Shown one piece after another: positions 28,509-35,761 of a stretch of DNA of 64,000 bases. The translations under genes and the position numbers were made by a program. How positions within the stretch are numbered: position 1 is the stretch's first letter; the number at the start of each line of letters is the position of its first letter. The notes beneath the pieces are model-generated. The model had not been told where the DNA came from, searched no databases, and saw nothing but the letters and a program-made list of their open reading frames with translations. Source of the stretch: Aerococcaceae bacterium zg-252 (GTDB taxonomy: Bacteria; Bacillota; Bacilli; Lactobacillales; Aerococcaceae); the NCBI GenBank assembly GCA_016237705.1, contig CP066204.1:1188001-1252000 (forward strand), in the 5' to 3' direction.

Positions 28509-29789
28509 TTATTTTGCTACTGCTGTTGAAACGATTAACTCCATTGCTTTTTTCAATTTAATGTCAGAAGTTAACATTTCAGTTGAAACAAAATGTTTCA
28601 CTTGTTCTGGTGTCATATTGTATTGTGTTGCTAATTCAGCGACTTCTTTTTCAATTTCTTCTTCTGAAACTTGTAAATCTTCTTTCGCTACAATTGCTTC
28701 TAATACTAAGTTAGTTTTCGTACGTAATTCAGCTTCTTCACCAAATTGGTCATGTAAATCAGCATGAGATGAACCTGTAATTTGGAAGTATAATTCTTCG
28801 TTAATACCTTGACGTTTCAAGTTATTTAAGAAGTGATCCATTTGACGGTGAATCTCTTCGTGAACCATTTCGTATGGCAATTCAACGATTTCAGCATTTT
28901 CAACTGCTTGACGAATCGCTGCATCTTCGATGATTTCTTTTGCTGCGGCTTCTTTAGATTCTGTTAATTGAACACGTACTTTGTTTTCTAACTCAGCTAA
29001 TGTTTCAACTTCATCATCTACGTCTTTAGCAAATTCATCATCTAATTCAGGTAATTCTAATGCTTTTACTTCATGTACTTTTACTTTAAATGTTGCAGCT
29101 TGACCTTTCAAGTTTTCAGCATGGTACTCTTCTGGGAAAGTAACATTTACTTCTTTTTCATCGCCAGCTTTTACACCAATTAATTGATCTTCAAAACCTG
29201 GAATGAATGAATTAGAACCTAATTCTAATGAATGATTTTCACCTTTTCCACCTTCGAATGCTTCTTCACCTAAGAAACCTTCGAAGTCGATAACTACTGT
29301 GTCCCCTGTTTCAGCAGCCGCTTCTTTTACTACTAATTCAGCTAAACGTTTACGTTTTGCTTCGATGTCTGCTTTCACATCTTCATCAGTAACTGTTGTA
29401 TCTTGTTTTTCAACTGTTAAGTTTTTGTATTCACCTAACTTAACTTCTGGTTTTAAGGTTACATTTGCTTTTAATACCCATGCTTGACCTTTTTCCATTG
29501 AATCAATATCAATTTTTGGTTGAGTTACAACATCTAAACCAGCTTCTTTTACTGCACGCTCATAAGCGACTGGTAATAAAGCATTTAAAGCATCTTCATA
29601 TAAAGCTGCTTCACCGTAAACATTGTCAAATACTTTACGTGGCACTTTACCTTTACGGAAACCTGGTACTGAAATACGTTTTTGTACCTTTTTAAATGCT
29701 TTGTCTAATCCTGCTTTAACTTCTTCAACTGGAATTTCAAACGTTAATACGCCTTCATTCACAGATGTTTTTTCAAAATTTGTTGTCAT
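28509..29789 (-). CDS. tig: trigger factor chaperone (peptidyl-prolyl isomerase)
   Basis: 426 residues. The ribosome-docking loop GFRKGKVPRK is at residues about 42-51, the FKBP-type PPIase domain follows (TVVIDFEGFLGEEAFEGGKGE, then LELGSNSFIPGFEDQLIGVKAG), and the C-terminal chaperone arms complete it. It binds nascent chains at the exit tunnel. The open frame begins at 29837, but the ATG at 29789 (MTTNFEKT) follows a GGAGG site and gives the family's usual length. The order tig-clpX-engB on one strand is conserved. Confidence 0.95.
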   Translation of the reverse strand: MTTNFEKTSVNEGVLTFEIPVEEVKAGLDKAFKKVQKRISVPGFRKGKVPRKVFDNVYGEAALYEDALNALLPVAYERAVKEAGLDVVTQPKIDIDSMEKGQAWVLKANVTLKPEVKLGEYKNLTVEKQDTTVTDEDVKADIEAKRKRLAELVVKEAAAETGDTVVIDFEGFLGEEAFEGGKGENHSLELGSNSFIPGFEDQLIGVKAGDEKEVNVTFPEEYHAENLKGQAATFKVKVHEVKALELPELDDEFAKDVDDEVETLAELENKVRVQLTESKEAAAKEIIEDAAIRQAVENAEIVELPYEMVHEEIHRQMDHFLNNLKRQGINEELYFQITGSSHADLHDQFGEEAELRTKTNLVLEAIVAKEDLQVSEEEIEKEVAELATQYNMTPEQVKHFVSTEMLTSDIKLKKAMELIVSTAVAK

Positions 29790-29835
29790 TGTGTATTTAA
29801 CCTCCAACACTATGAAATATTTAACATACCTCATC

Positions 29836-29864
29836 ATTTTACTCTAAAACCCTTATAAAGTAAA
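29836..29864 (-). promoter_or_regulatory. probable tig promoter
   Basis: On the minus strand TTTACT (29864-29859) and TAAAAT (29841-29836) are separated by 17 bp, about 45 bp before the tig ATG. The pair is close to the sigma-A consensus. Confidence 0.45.
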
Positions 29865-30021
29865 CAAAAAAACAACTTTCTCTCAGTATTCTATAAAAAA
29901 ATTCATCAAACTAAATAGTAACGTTATCATTTGACACATTTATTGATTTTTATAACAATACGAAAAAGTGAAAATTCTGTGATTATCAAGAGTTTCACTA
30001 CCCTATACACCATTTTTTTAG

Positions 30022-30027
30022 TATAAT
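30022..30027 (+). promoter_or_regulatory. probable -10 element of the recU-pbp1A operon
   Basis: TATAAT lies 22 bases before the recU start codon. No convincing -35 element is seen at the right distance, so only the -10 is reported. Confidence 0.35.
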
Positions 30028-30048
30028 GTGAAATAAGGAGGCTTGTCC

Positions 30049-30651
30049 ATGATTCAATATCCAAGTGGTACTAGACCAAAACGAAACGCTAAGTCGTCAA
30101 CACAAACCTCCAATAAACAAACCCAATATGGCAGTCGTGGAATGTCACTCGAAGATAGAATCAATCAATCGAATGATTATTATAATACGCACCGTCTAGC
30201 TGTGATTCATAAGAAACCTACCCCCATTCAAGTGGTAAAAGTTGATTATCCCAAACGAAGTGCAGCCAGAATAACAGAAGCTTATTATCGCAATGCCTCT
30301 ACTACCGATTATAATGGGGTTTATCAAGGATTGTATATTGACTTTGAAGCGAAAGAAACAAAAAATAAAACAAGTTTTCCACTGGCAAACTTACCTGAAC
30401 ATCAACGTCATCATATGTTGCAGTGTATTGAACAAGGTGGCATTGCCTTTTTAATTTTATCATTTGCCGTACACCAAGAAGTGTATGTTATTCCATACGA
30501 AAAAGTAGATGCTTTTATCAAAACAGAAAAACAGCAAAGTTTACCGTATGACTACGTTAAAGCAGTAGGATTTCAGTGCAAAACTGGAGTCTTTCCTCTC
30601 ATCGATTATTTAGATGCTTTAGATGATTATTTGCAAAATCGACAAAGCTAA
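30049..30651 (+). CDS. recU: Holliday junction resolvase RecU
   Basis: 200 residues. RecU cuts four-way DNA junctions in recombination and chromosome segregation. The N-terminal YPSGTRPKR, the GMSLEDRINQSNDYY helix, the catalytic GLYIDFEAKET segment with its Asp/Glu/Lys triad and the FPLANLPEHQ motif are all present. The ATG at 30049 has AGGAGG 7 bases upstream; a TTG two codons earlier is inside the spacer. It is followed 21 bases later by a class A PBP gene, the usual recU-ponA order of Firmicutes. Confidence 0.95.
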   Translation: MIQYPSGTRPKRNAKSSTQTSNKQTQYGSRGMSLEDRINQSNDYYNTHRLAVIHKKPTPIQVVKVDYPKRSAARITEAYYRNASTTDYNGVYQGLYIDFEAKETKNKTSFPLANLPEHQRHHMLQCIEQGGIAFLILSFAVHQEVYVIPYEKVDAFIKTEKQQSLPYDYVKAVGFQCKTGVFPLIDYLDALDDYLQNRQS

Positions 30652-30672
30652 AAAGAAAGGATGATTTCTTCC

Positions 30673-33162
30673 ATGGCAACAGGTAGCCGAGTTGAACGAA
30701 AAAAATACGAACAAAAATCAGGTCGAAAAAGCAGACCGAAAAAGAAAATGCGTCCAAAACGTCGGAAAAACTGGATTAAACGTTTCTTTATTCTATTAGT
30801 CGCTCTCTTCTTCCTTGCAGTAATCGGTGGTGCTAGTTTATTTGGCTATTATGCTATCAATGCACCTAAAATCACTGCCTCCGATTTACAAGGGCAAGTA
30901 TCATCAAAAATTTATGACCAAGAGGGAACTTTAATTAAGGAACTCGGTGGTCAAAACAGAGATTTGATGAAAAAAGAAGATGTGCCACAAGTATTAAAAG
31001 ATGCCGTACTTTCAATTGAAGATTCACGTTTTTACACGCATCATGGGATTGACCCAATCCGAATTGTCGGAGCATTGATTTCTAATCTTCGTTCCGGTGC
31101 TATTCGTGAAGGTGGTAGTACCATTACACAACAATTAGTCAAATTATCTGTTTTCTCAACTGATTTTACTGACCAAACATTAGAGCGAAAGGCACAAGAA
31201 GCATGGCTTTCCTTACAGATTGAGCAACAATACTCAAAAGACGAAATTTTAACTTTGTATTTAAACAAACTATTTTATTCAAACAATGTTTACGGTGCTA
31301 AAACAGCGACACGTGTATTTTTCAATAAAGATTTAGCTGATTTAACTTTAGCTGAAGCTGCCTTATTAGCTGGTATTCCACAAGCACCGTCGCTCTATGA
31401 CCCATATACTTATCCTGAAGCTGCCAAAGAACGTCGTGATTTAGTATTAGAAGTCATGTTCAAACGTGGTTTAATTACACAATCCGAATATCAAACAGCT
31501 GTCAATACCACGATTGAATCGACACTTGTTCCATTAGACGATAAAACACTGGCTGAACAAGATTATATGGTTGACGCCTATATTGATGTTGTTGCTAAAG
31601 AAGTACAAGAAAAATCAAATATCAATATTTATACCGACGGAGTTGAAGTCTATACCAACTTAAACTTAGATGTTCAACGTCATCTTTATGAAACGGTCAA
31701 TCAAAATAAAGCTGTTGTCTTCCCTGACAATTCAATGCAGACAGCGGTTTCCATAATTGATGTCACAACCGGTGCACTTCAAGCTATCAGTGGTGGGCGA
31801 AAACAAGATGTCGTCATGGGATTAAACCGAGCGAATACACTCAATCGCAGTATCGGCTCTACCATGAAACCATTAGCTGATTACGGTCCTGTTATCGAAT
31901 ATTTGAATTATTCAACTGGACAGTTAGTAGTCGATGAACCGATGACCTACTCTAACGGCTCTGAACTTTATAACTATGACTTTGAATATAAAGGTAAAAT
32001 GACTTTGCGTGAAGCCCTAGCCGGTTCTCGTAATATCCCAGCATTAAAAATGCTTAAAGAAGTTGGCTTAGATAATGCTTATGCCTTTTTACAAAAATTA
32101 GACATTAACATTTTAAACGATAATAAACGTCAGCTTGTTGAAGCCAATGCGATTGGTGGTGAAGTCACGCCTATTCAATTATCGGGTGCTTACGCAGCGA
32201 TTGCTAATTATGGAACTTATCATAAACCGTACACTGTTAGAAAGGTTATTACTGCAGCAGGAACAGAAGAAGTTTACGAAACAACGAAAACACAAGCGAT
32301 GAAAGATTCTACTGCTTATATGTTGACGGATATCTTAAAAGGTGTTCCAGGTGTCTTTGCGACAAGTGCAGCCATTGACGGACTGCACCATGCTGGTAAA
32401 ACTGGTACAACAAATTATACAAATGAACAATTAGCTCAACTTGGCTTAGATAGTAGCACATACGCTGCACCAGACGCTTGGTTTGTTGGTTTTTCACCTC
32501 AATATGCCATTGCTACATGGGTCGGCTATGATAATCCTTATGAATCAGGTAATTACTTGACTTTAGAGGAAACTCGTCTACCACAATTGATTTATAAAGA
32601 GATGATGACGTATTTGATGCGGAATGTTCCGATAACCGACTGGCAAAAACCAAATTCTGTGACGCAAATCGAAATCGAAAAATATACAGACCCAATTATG
32701 TTACCTGGTCCGTTTACACCAGTTGAAGCACGCTCAAAAGAATTATTTGTAGCAAGTAGTACATTACCGACACTTCAATCTTTAGCTTATGGACAATATG
32801 TAGATGCACCAACAAGTTTTAGTGCAACTTATAATCAAGAAAAAGAACAAATTGAAGCTAACTGGTCTGGCAACTTACCACAAAATGCTATCTATGAATT
32901 GGTGTTAAATGACAAAGTAGTCTACACAGGTACGGATACTCAATTTAATATCCCGACACCACCGACTGCTGGCAATTATACCTTGAGATTACGCATTATA
33001 TTAGGTAATAGCACTTCTGATACATTGATTTACTCTATTAATTTGGTTGATGAAACAACGACAACAACCGAAAGTAGTGAAACAACTGAAAGTGGCGAAA
33101 CAACACTCGATCCTGATACTATTGTAGAACCAGCATTGCCAGAGGAAACAACGGCACAGTAA
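30673..33162 (+). CDS. pbp1A: class A penicillin-binding protein 1A
   Basis: 829 residues. A basic cytoplasmic tail and a membrane segment (FFILLVALFFLAVIGGASLFGYYAI) are followed by the GT51 glycosyltransferase (EDSRFYTHHGIDP, then EGGSTITQQLVK) and the transpeptidase with SxxK at STMKPL, SxN at SRN and KTGTT. A Fn3-like segment and a Thr/Glu-rich tail end the protein. It polymerises and cross-links peptidoglycan. The ATG at 30661 is abutted by its ribosome site, so the ATG at 30673 (MATGSRVERK) is preferred. Co-transcribed with recU. Confidence 0.94.
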   Translation: MATGSRVERKKYEQKSGRKSRPKKKMRPKRRKNWIKRFFILLVALFFLAVIGGASLFGYYAINAPKITASDLQGQVSSKIYDQEGTLIKELGGQNRDLMKKEDVPQVLKDAVLSIEDSRFYTHHGIDPIRIVGALISNLRSGAIREGGSTITQQLVKLSVFSTDFTDQTLERKAQEAWLSLQIEQQYSKDEILTLYLNKLFYSNNVYGAKTATRVFFNKDLADLTLAEAALLAGIPQAPSLYDPYTYPEAAKERRDLVLEVMFKRGLITQSEYQTAVNTTIESTLVPLDDKTLAEQDYMVDAYIDVVAKEVQEKSNINIYTDGVEVYTNLNLDVQRHLYETVNQNKAVVFPDNSMQTAVSIIDVTTGALQAISGGRKQDVVMGLNRANTLNRSIGSTMKPLADYGPVIEYLNYSTGQLVVDEPMTYSNGSELYNYDFEYKGKMTLREALAGSRNIPALKMLKEVGLDNAYAFLQKLDINILNDNKRQLVEANAIGGEVTPIQLSGAYAAIANYGTYHKPYTVRKVITAAGTEEVYETTKTQAMKDSTAYMLTDILKGVPGVFATSAAIDGLHHAGKTGTTNYTNEQLAQLGLDSSTYAAPDAWFVGFSPQYAIATWVGYDNPYESGNYLTLEETRLPQLIYKEMMTYLMRNVPITDWQKPNSVTQIEIEKYTDPIMLPGPFTPVEARSKELFVASSTLPTLQSLAYGQYVDAPTSFSATYNQEKEQIEANWSGNLPQNAIYELVLNDKVVYTGTDTQFNIPTPPTAGNYTLRLRIILGNSTSDTLIYSINLVDETTTTTESSETTESGETTLDPDTIVEPALPEETTAQ

Positions 33163-33163
33163 T

Positions 33164-33209
33164 AAAACAAAAGACAACTGAGAAATAACTCTCAGTTGTC
33201 TTTTGTTTT
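33164..33209 (+). terminator. strong terminator after pbp1A
   Basis: Two perfect 20-bp arms, with GACAACTGAGA pairing with TCTCAGTTGTC at the loop end and A/T runs at the base. It begins directly after the pbp1A stop. Confidence 0.9.
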
Positions 33210-33295
33210 ATTCGATGAAATGAATGAATCAGTTAGGAGTGCTTACAGTTTATATTTTTCCACAAAAAATTTTTCGCGCAATTAAAACGATTACA

Positions 33296-33323
33296 TTGAA
33301 ATTCTATGTATCTTTGATATACT
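33296..33323 (+). promoter_or_regulatory. toxin promoter, module 1
   Basis: TTGAAA (33296-33301) and TATACT (33318-33323) with a 16-bp spacer. A transcript starting near 33330 would begin just before the GACGGTGGCTAC block at 33343. Confidence 0.6.
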
Positions 33324-33423
33324 AAAGACGTAGAAAAGTGAAGACGGTGGCTACCCCAATCTCAATAAGGAGGTGGTGCTTATGATTGTAAGTACTGAAA
33401 TTCTTAAAGAAAGGAGTAGCAGT

Positions 33424-33528
33424 TTGGCTACATTTGAAACAGTACAAATAATCTTGTTGTTTAGCAGTGTTGTTATCAACTTGATTGCTTTGTGCTATCA
33501 AATATTTACAGACAAGCATAAAAAATAA
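33424..33528 (+). CDS. holin-like type I toxin, copy 1 (TxpA/Hol_Tox type)
   Basis: 34 residues from a TTG start with AAAGGAG 6 bases upstream. The sequence begins MATFETVQIILLFSS and ends CYQIFTDKHKK, with one membrane helix and a basic tail, the pattern of putative holin-like toxins of type I systems in Firmicutes. Upstream, AAGGAGG precedes an ATG at 33382 that is in frame and would give a 48-residue form with the leader MIVSTEILKERSSS. Such peptides damage the membrane when not silenced by their antisense RNA. Too short for ordinary gene callers. Confidence 0.7.
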   Translation: MATFETVQIILLFSSVVINLIALCYQIFTDKHKK

Positions 33529-33635
33529 GCCGTCCTTAACTTTGGCAGGTTAAACGGCTTATTGTTTAACATAAGTCGGTAGCCACCGTCTGAAGCGGTT
33601 CTACACAAGAGTCGAGTTGCTGCTCGGCTCTTTCT
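33515..33635 (-). ncRNA. antisense antitoxin RNA, module 1 (predicted)
   Basis: Predicted from a minus-strand promoter at 33642-33670 and a hairpin at 33524-33563 followed on that strand by TTTTT. The RNA of about 120 nt would overlap the last codons and 3' end of the toxin mRNA. Its 5' end folds into a hairpin (33607-33632) from AAGAGCCGAG and CTCGACTCTT, and it carries the same 12-nt block GACGGTGGCTAC found in the toxin leader. Ends are estimates. Confidence 0.6.
33524..33563 (-). terminator. shared terminator hairpin, module 1
   Basis: AATAAGCCGT pairs with ACGGCTTATT. It is followed by T5 on the minus strand and TTGTTT on the plus strand, so it can end both the antisense RNA and the toxin mRNA. 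Confidence 0.65.
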
Positions 33636-33641
33636 ATTTAT

Positions 33642-33670
33642 ATTATACAGAACATCTTTTTGGTTAGCAA
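33642..33670 (-). promoter_or_regulatory. antitoxin RNA promoter, module 1
   Basis: On the minus strand TTGCTA (33670-33665), 17-bp spacer, TATAAT (33647-33642): a near-consensus sigma-A promoter with a perfect -10, pointing towards the toxin gene. Confidence 0.7.
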
Positions 33671-33702
33671 CTAAAAAAATCCACTAATTTAAAACGATTA
33701 CA

Positions 33703-33730
33703 TTGAAATTCTATATATCTTTGATATACT
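33703..33730 (+). promoter_or_regulatory. toxin promoter, module 2
   Basis: TTGAAA (33703-33708), 16-bp spacer, TATACT (33725-33730), the same arrangement as in module 1. Confidence 0.6.
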
Positions 33731-33786
33731 GGATATGTAGAAAAGTGAAGACGGTGGCTACCCCAATCATAAAGGAGGTGGTGCTT

Positions 33787-33828
33787 ATGATTGTAAGTAC
33801 TGAAATCCGGAAGAAAGGAGTAGCATAG
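33787..33828 (+). CDS. leader peptide of toxin module 2
   Basis: 13 residues, MIVSTEIRKKGVA, with a strong AAGGAGG site upstream. Its TAG ends one base before the toxin TTG, which suggests translational coupling. In module 1 the same leader is in frame with the toxin instead. Confidence 0.45.
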   Translation: MIVSTEIRKKGVA

Positions 33829-33829
33829 G

Positions 33830-33934
33830 TTGGCTCCTTTTGAAGTCGTACAAACAATCTTATTGTTTAGCAATTTCGCTATCAGTTTGATTGCTTTGTG
33901 CTATCAAATCTTCAATGACAACCACAAAAAATAA
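33830..33934 (+). CDS. holin-like type I toxin, copy 2 (TxpA/Hol_Tox type)
   Basis: 34 residues from TTG, beginning MAPFEVVQTILLFSN and ending CYQIFNDNHKK. It is the same length as copy 1, with about ten substitutions, and keeps the membrane helix and Lys-rich tail. AAAGGAG lies 9 bases upstream of the TTG. The frame is intact, so the module is probably functional or recently so. Confidence 0.7.
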   Translation: MAPFEVVQTILLFSNFAISLIALCYQIFNDNHKK

Positions 33935-34038
33935 GCCGTTCTTAACTTTGGCGTTAAACGGCTTATAATTCCTTATAAGTAGTAGCCACCGTCTGAAGCG
34001 GTTCTACACAAGAGTCGAGTTCCAGCTCGGCTCTTTCT
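33920..34038 (-). ncRNA. antisense antitoxin RNA, module 2 (predicted)
   Basis: Same layout as in module 1: minus-strand promoter at 34045-34073, 5' hairpin at 34010-34035, the GACGGTGGCTAC block (33993-33982 on the minus strand), and a terminator hairpin at 33930-33966. The end points are estimates. Confidence 0.6.
33930..33966 (-). terminator. shared terminator hairpin, module 2
   Basis: AATAAGCCGTT pairs with the AACGGCTTAT side through a short loop; the T run is on the minus-strand side. Confidence 0.6.
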
Positions 34039-34044
34039 ATTTCT

Positions 34045-34073
34045 ATTATACAGAACATTTCTTCTATTATCAA
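34045..34073 (-). promoter_or_regulatory. antitoxin RNA promoter, module 2
   Basis: On the minus strand TTGATA (34073-34068), 17-bp spacer, TATAAT (34050-34045). It is slightly closer to consensus than its module 1 counterpart. Confidence 0.7.
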
Positions 34074-34087
34074 CAAAGAAAATCCTA

Positions 34088-34100
34088 TCTCTTAATAATC
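34088..34100. repeat. 13-bp target duplication, left copy
   Basis: TCTCTTAATAATC directly beside the left end of the IS; the identical 13 bases lie at 35780-35792. On the minus strand it is part of the old lepB end and is followed by the ancestral TAG (34085-34087). Confidence 0.8.
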
Positions 34101-34216
34101 AGTAAATTCCTAAAGTAAGTTCCACAGTGGAAAGACGATGTGGACGTTACCTTGGGAAGTGTTTTTTAGTAGAATTTAACTTGGGAATAAGATGAGTATT
34201 AGCCCAGAAAAATATT

Positions 34217-35449
34217 ATGAAAAACAATGAATTAAATCATCAACCAAAAAAATATAAACATCTTACTGAAGATCAACGTCTCTTAATTCAAAATGGTCTT
34301 GACTTAGGAATGACTTTTAAACAAATCGCTAAAAGAATTAAGAAAGATCCCACAACTATTTCTAAAGAAGTTAAAAAGCATCTTCTCGTTAAAGAATCCG
34401 ATGTTCAACATTTCGATAAACAGGGTGTCCCTACGAAAATAACCTGCCCCTACTTACTAAAAGCGCCATTTGTCTGTAACGCATGCCCTAAAAAGTCGCG
34501 TCAGTGTGGCTTTGATAAACATTTCTATTATGCTAAACGAGCTCAAAACGAATACTTAGAATTACTTTCTGAATCGAGAGAAAATGTTGCTCTTAATAAA
34601 GAATCCTTTTATGAAATGGATCACATCATTTCAAATGGCATCCATAATGGTCAACATCTCTATCACATTATCCAAACACATGACCTACCCATTTCAAAAT
34701 CTACCGTCTATCGTCATCTCAAAAAAGGATTACTTACCGTTTCGGCAGTGAAATTTCCACGAGTCGTTAAATTTAAACGCCGTAAAGCCAAACCGATTTT
34801 AGATCCTATTAATCCAAAATCAAGAGAAAATCGTACCTATCTTGATTTTAAAAATCATCTCAATGAACATCATTATGATAGCTGGCTTGAAATGGATACT
34901 GTTTTAGGAAAAGTCGGTGGAAAGATCATCGTCACATTTTTACATTCAGCCTCCAATTTTATGTTCGCTATTCTTGTTGATAATAAAACTGCCCTATCGG
35001 TGACATATGGAGTTGAGGCATTAAAGCGTCGTTTGTTAGACAGTGGTTTTCTGTTTAGTACCTATTTCCCAACCATTTTAACGGATAATGGTGGCGAGTT
35101 TGCACTGGTAGACAGACTCGAACAGGATTGTAGTGGTGACACTAAATCCTCTTTATTCTTTTGTGACCCTAGACGTTCTGATCAAAAGGCTAGGATTGAA
35201 AAAAATCATACTTTATTTCGAGATATTGCACCAAAATCAACATCATTTGATCACTGGACTCAAGAAAAGTTAAATTGTATCTTCTCTCATATCAATTCCG
35301 TTAAACGAGAAAAATTTAATGGTAAATCTGCCTATGATATGTTTACCTTTATTTTTGATGAAACATTAACTAATGCTCTTGGGATTTCACGTGTTCCCTC
35401 TGAAGAGGTTGTACAATCCATTGCTTTACTTAAGCAAATAGGGTTATAA
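34217..35449 (+). CDS. IS30-family transposase
   Basis: 410 residues. An N-terminal helix-turn-helix (HLTEDQRLLIQNGLDLGMTFKQIAKRIKKDPTTISKEV) is followed by a Cys-rich segment (CPYLL, CNACPKKSRQCG) that may bind zinc, a second HTH near SKSTVYRHLKKG, and the DDE core: EMDTVLGKVGG, LTDNGGEF and DQKARIEKNH. All three acidic residues are present, so the enzyme looks active. It is longer than classical IS30 transposases because of the Cys-rich insert. Confidence 0.92.
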   Translation: MKNNELNHQPKKYKHLTEDQRLLIQNGLDLGMTFKQIAKRIKKDPTTISKEVKKHLLVKESDVQHFDKQGVPTKITCPYLLKAPFVCNACPKKSRQCGFDKHFYYAKRAQNEYLELLSESRENVALNKESFYEMDHIISNGIHNGQHLYHIIQTHDLPISKSTVYRHLKKGLLTVSAVKFPRVVKFKRRKAKPILDPINPKSRENRTYLDFKNHLNEHHYDSWLEMDTVLGKVGGKIIVTFLHSASNFMFAILVDNKTALSVTYGVEALKRRLLDSGFLFSTYFPTILTDNGGEFALVDRLEQDCSGDTKSSLFFCDPRRSDQKARIEKNHTLFRDIAPKSTSFDHWTQEKLNCIFSHINSVKREKFNGKSAYDMFTFIFDETLTNALGISRVPSEEVVQSIALLKQIGL

Positions 35450-35746
35450 TCTAAATATAAAAAGAAACCTGTTTCCCTTACAAAACAGGCATATCTATTA
35501 CTGATAAAAACAAGGAGATATGAGGCTACATACTCAATCTTTTTTCCCAACCTAAGTTCCGTTACAGTGGATGTTACCATGAGAAATTGGCAATTTAGGT
35601 TATTTAGCATGCCTAATGATACTTTTTCTCGTTAAAACATTTCCTTGATTTTATCCATTTCTACTTGCATTCTAGCACTTTTTTTAGACTTTTCCCACCT
35701 TAAATTCCGTTATTTATAGCCTTTTTTCCTGAAGTAACGTCAGCCT
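35450..35746. other. non-coding 3' part of the IS
   Basis: About 300 bases between the transposase stop and the right inverted repeat. It holds a weak hairpin (CCTGTTT and AAACAGG, 35468-35490) that could end the transposase transcript, and two of the three 16-bp subterminal motifs. No gene is supported. Confidence 0.6.
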
Positions 35747-35761
35747 TTCCAACTGTGGAAC

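Larger units (their letters stand above)
33282..34073 (+). repeat. tandem duplication of a toxin-antitoxin locus (two copies, 407 bp apart)
   Basis: The segment 33282-33670 is repeated as 33689-34073. Both start TTAAAACGATTACATTGAAA and contain the same promoters, leader, toxin frame, terminator hairpin, GTAGCCACCGTC block and antisense promoter. Identity is high at the regulatory parts and lower in the toxin codons. Confidence 0.85.

Noticed and set aside
33322-33873. 65- and 69-codon minus-strand open frames over the toxin modules
   Set aside because: They run across promoter, leader and toxin on the opposite strand, are not conserved between the two copies in their C-terminal parts, and lack ribosome sites.
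35332-35610. 92-codon minus-strand frame at the end of the IS
   Set aside because: It overlaps the transposase 3' end on the other strand and resembles no known IS accessory protein.
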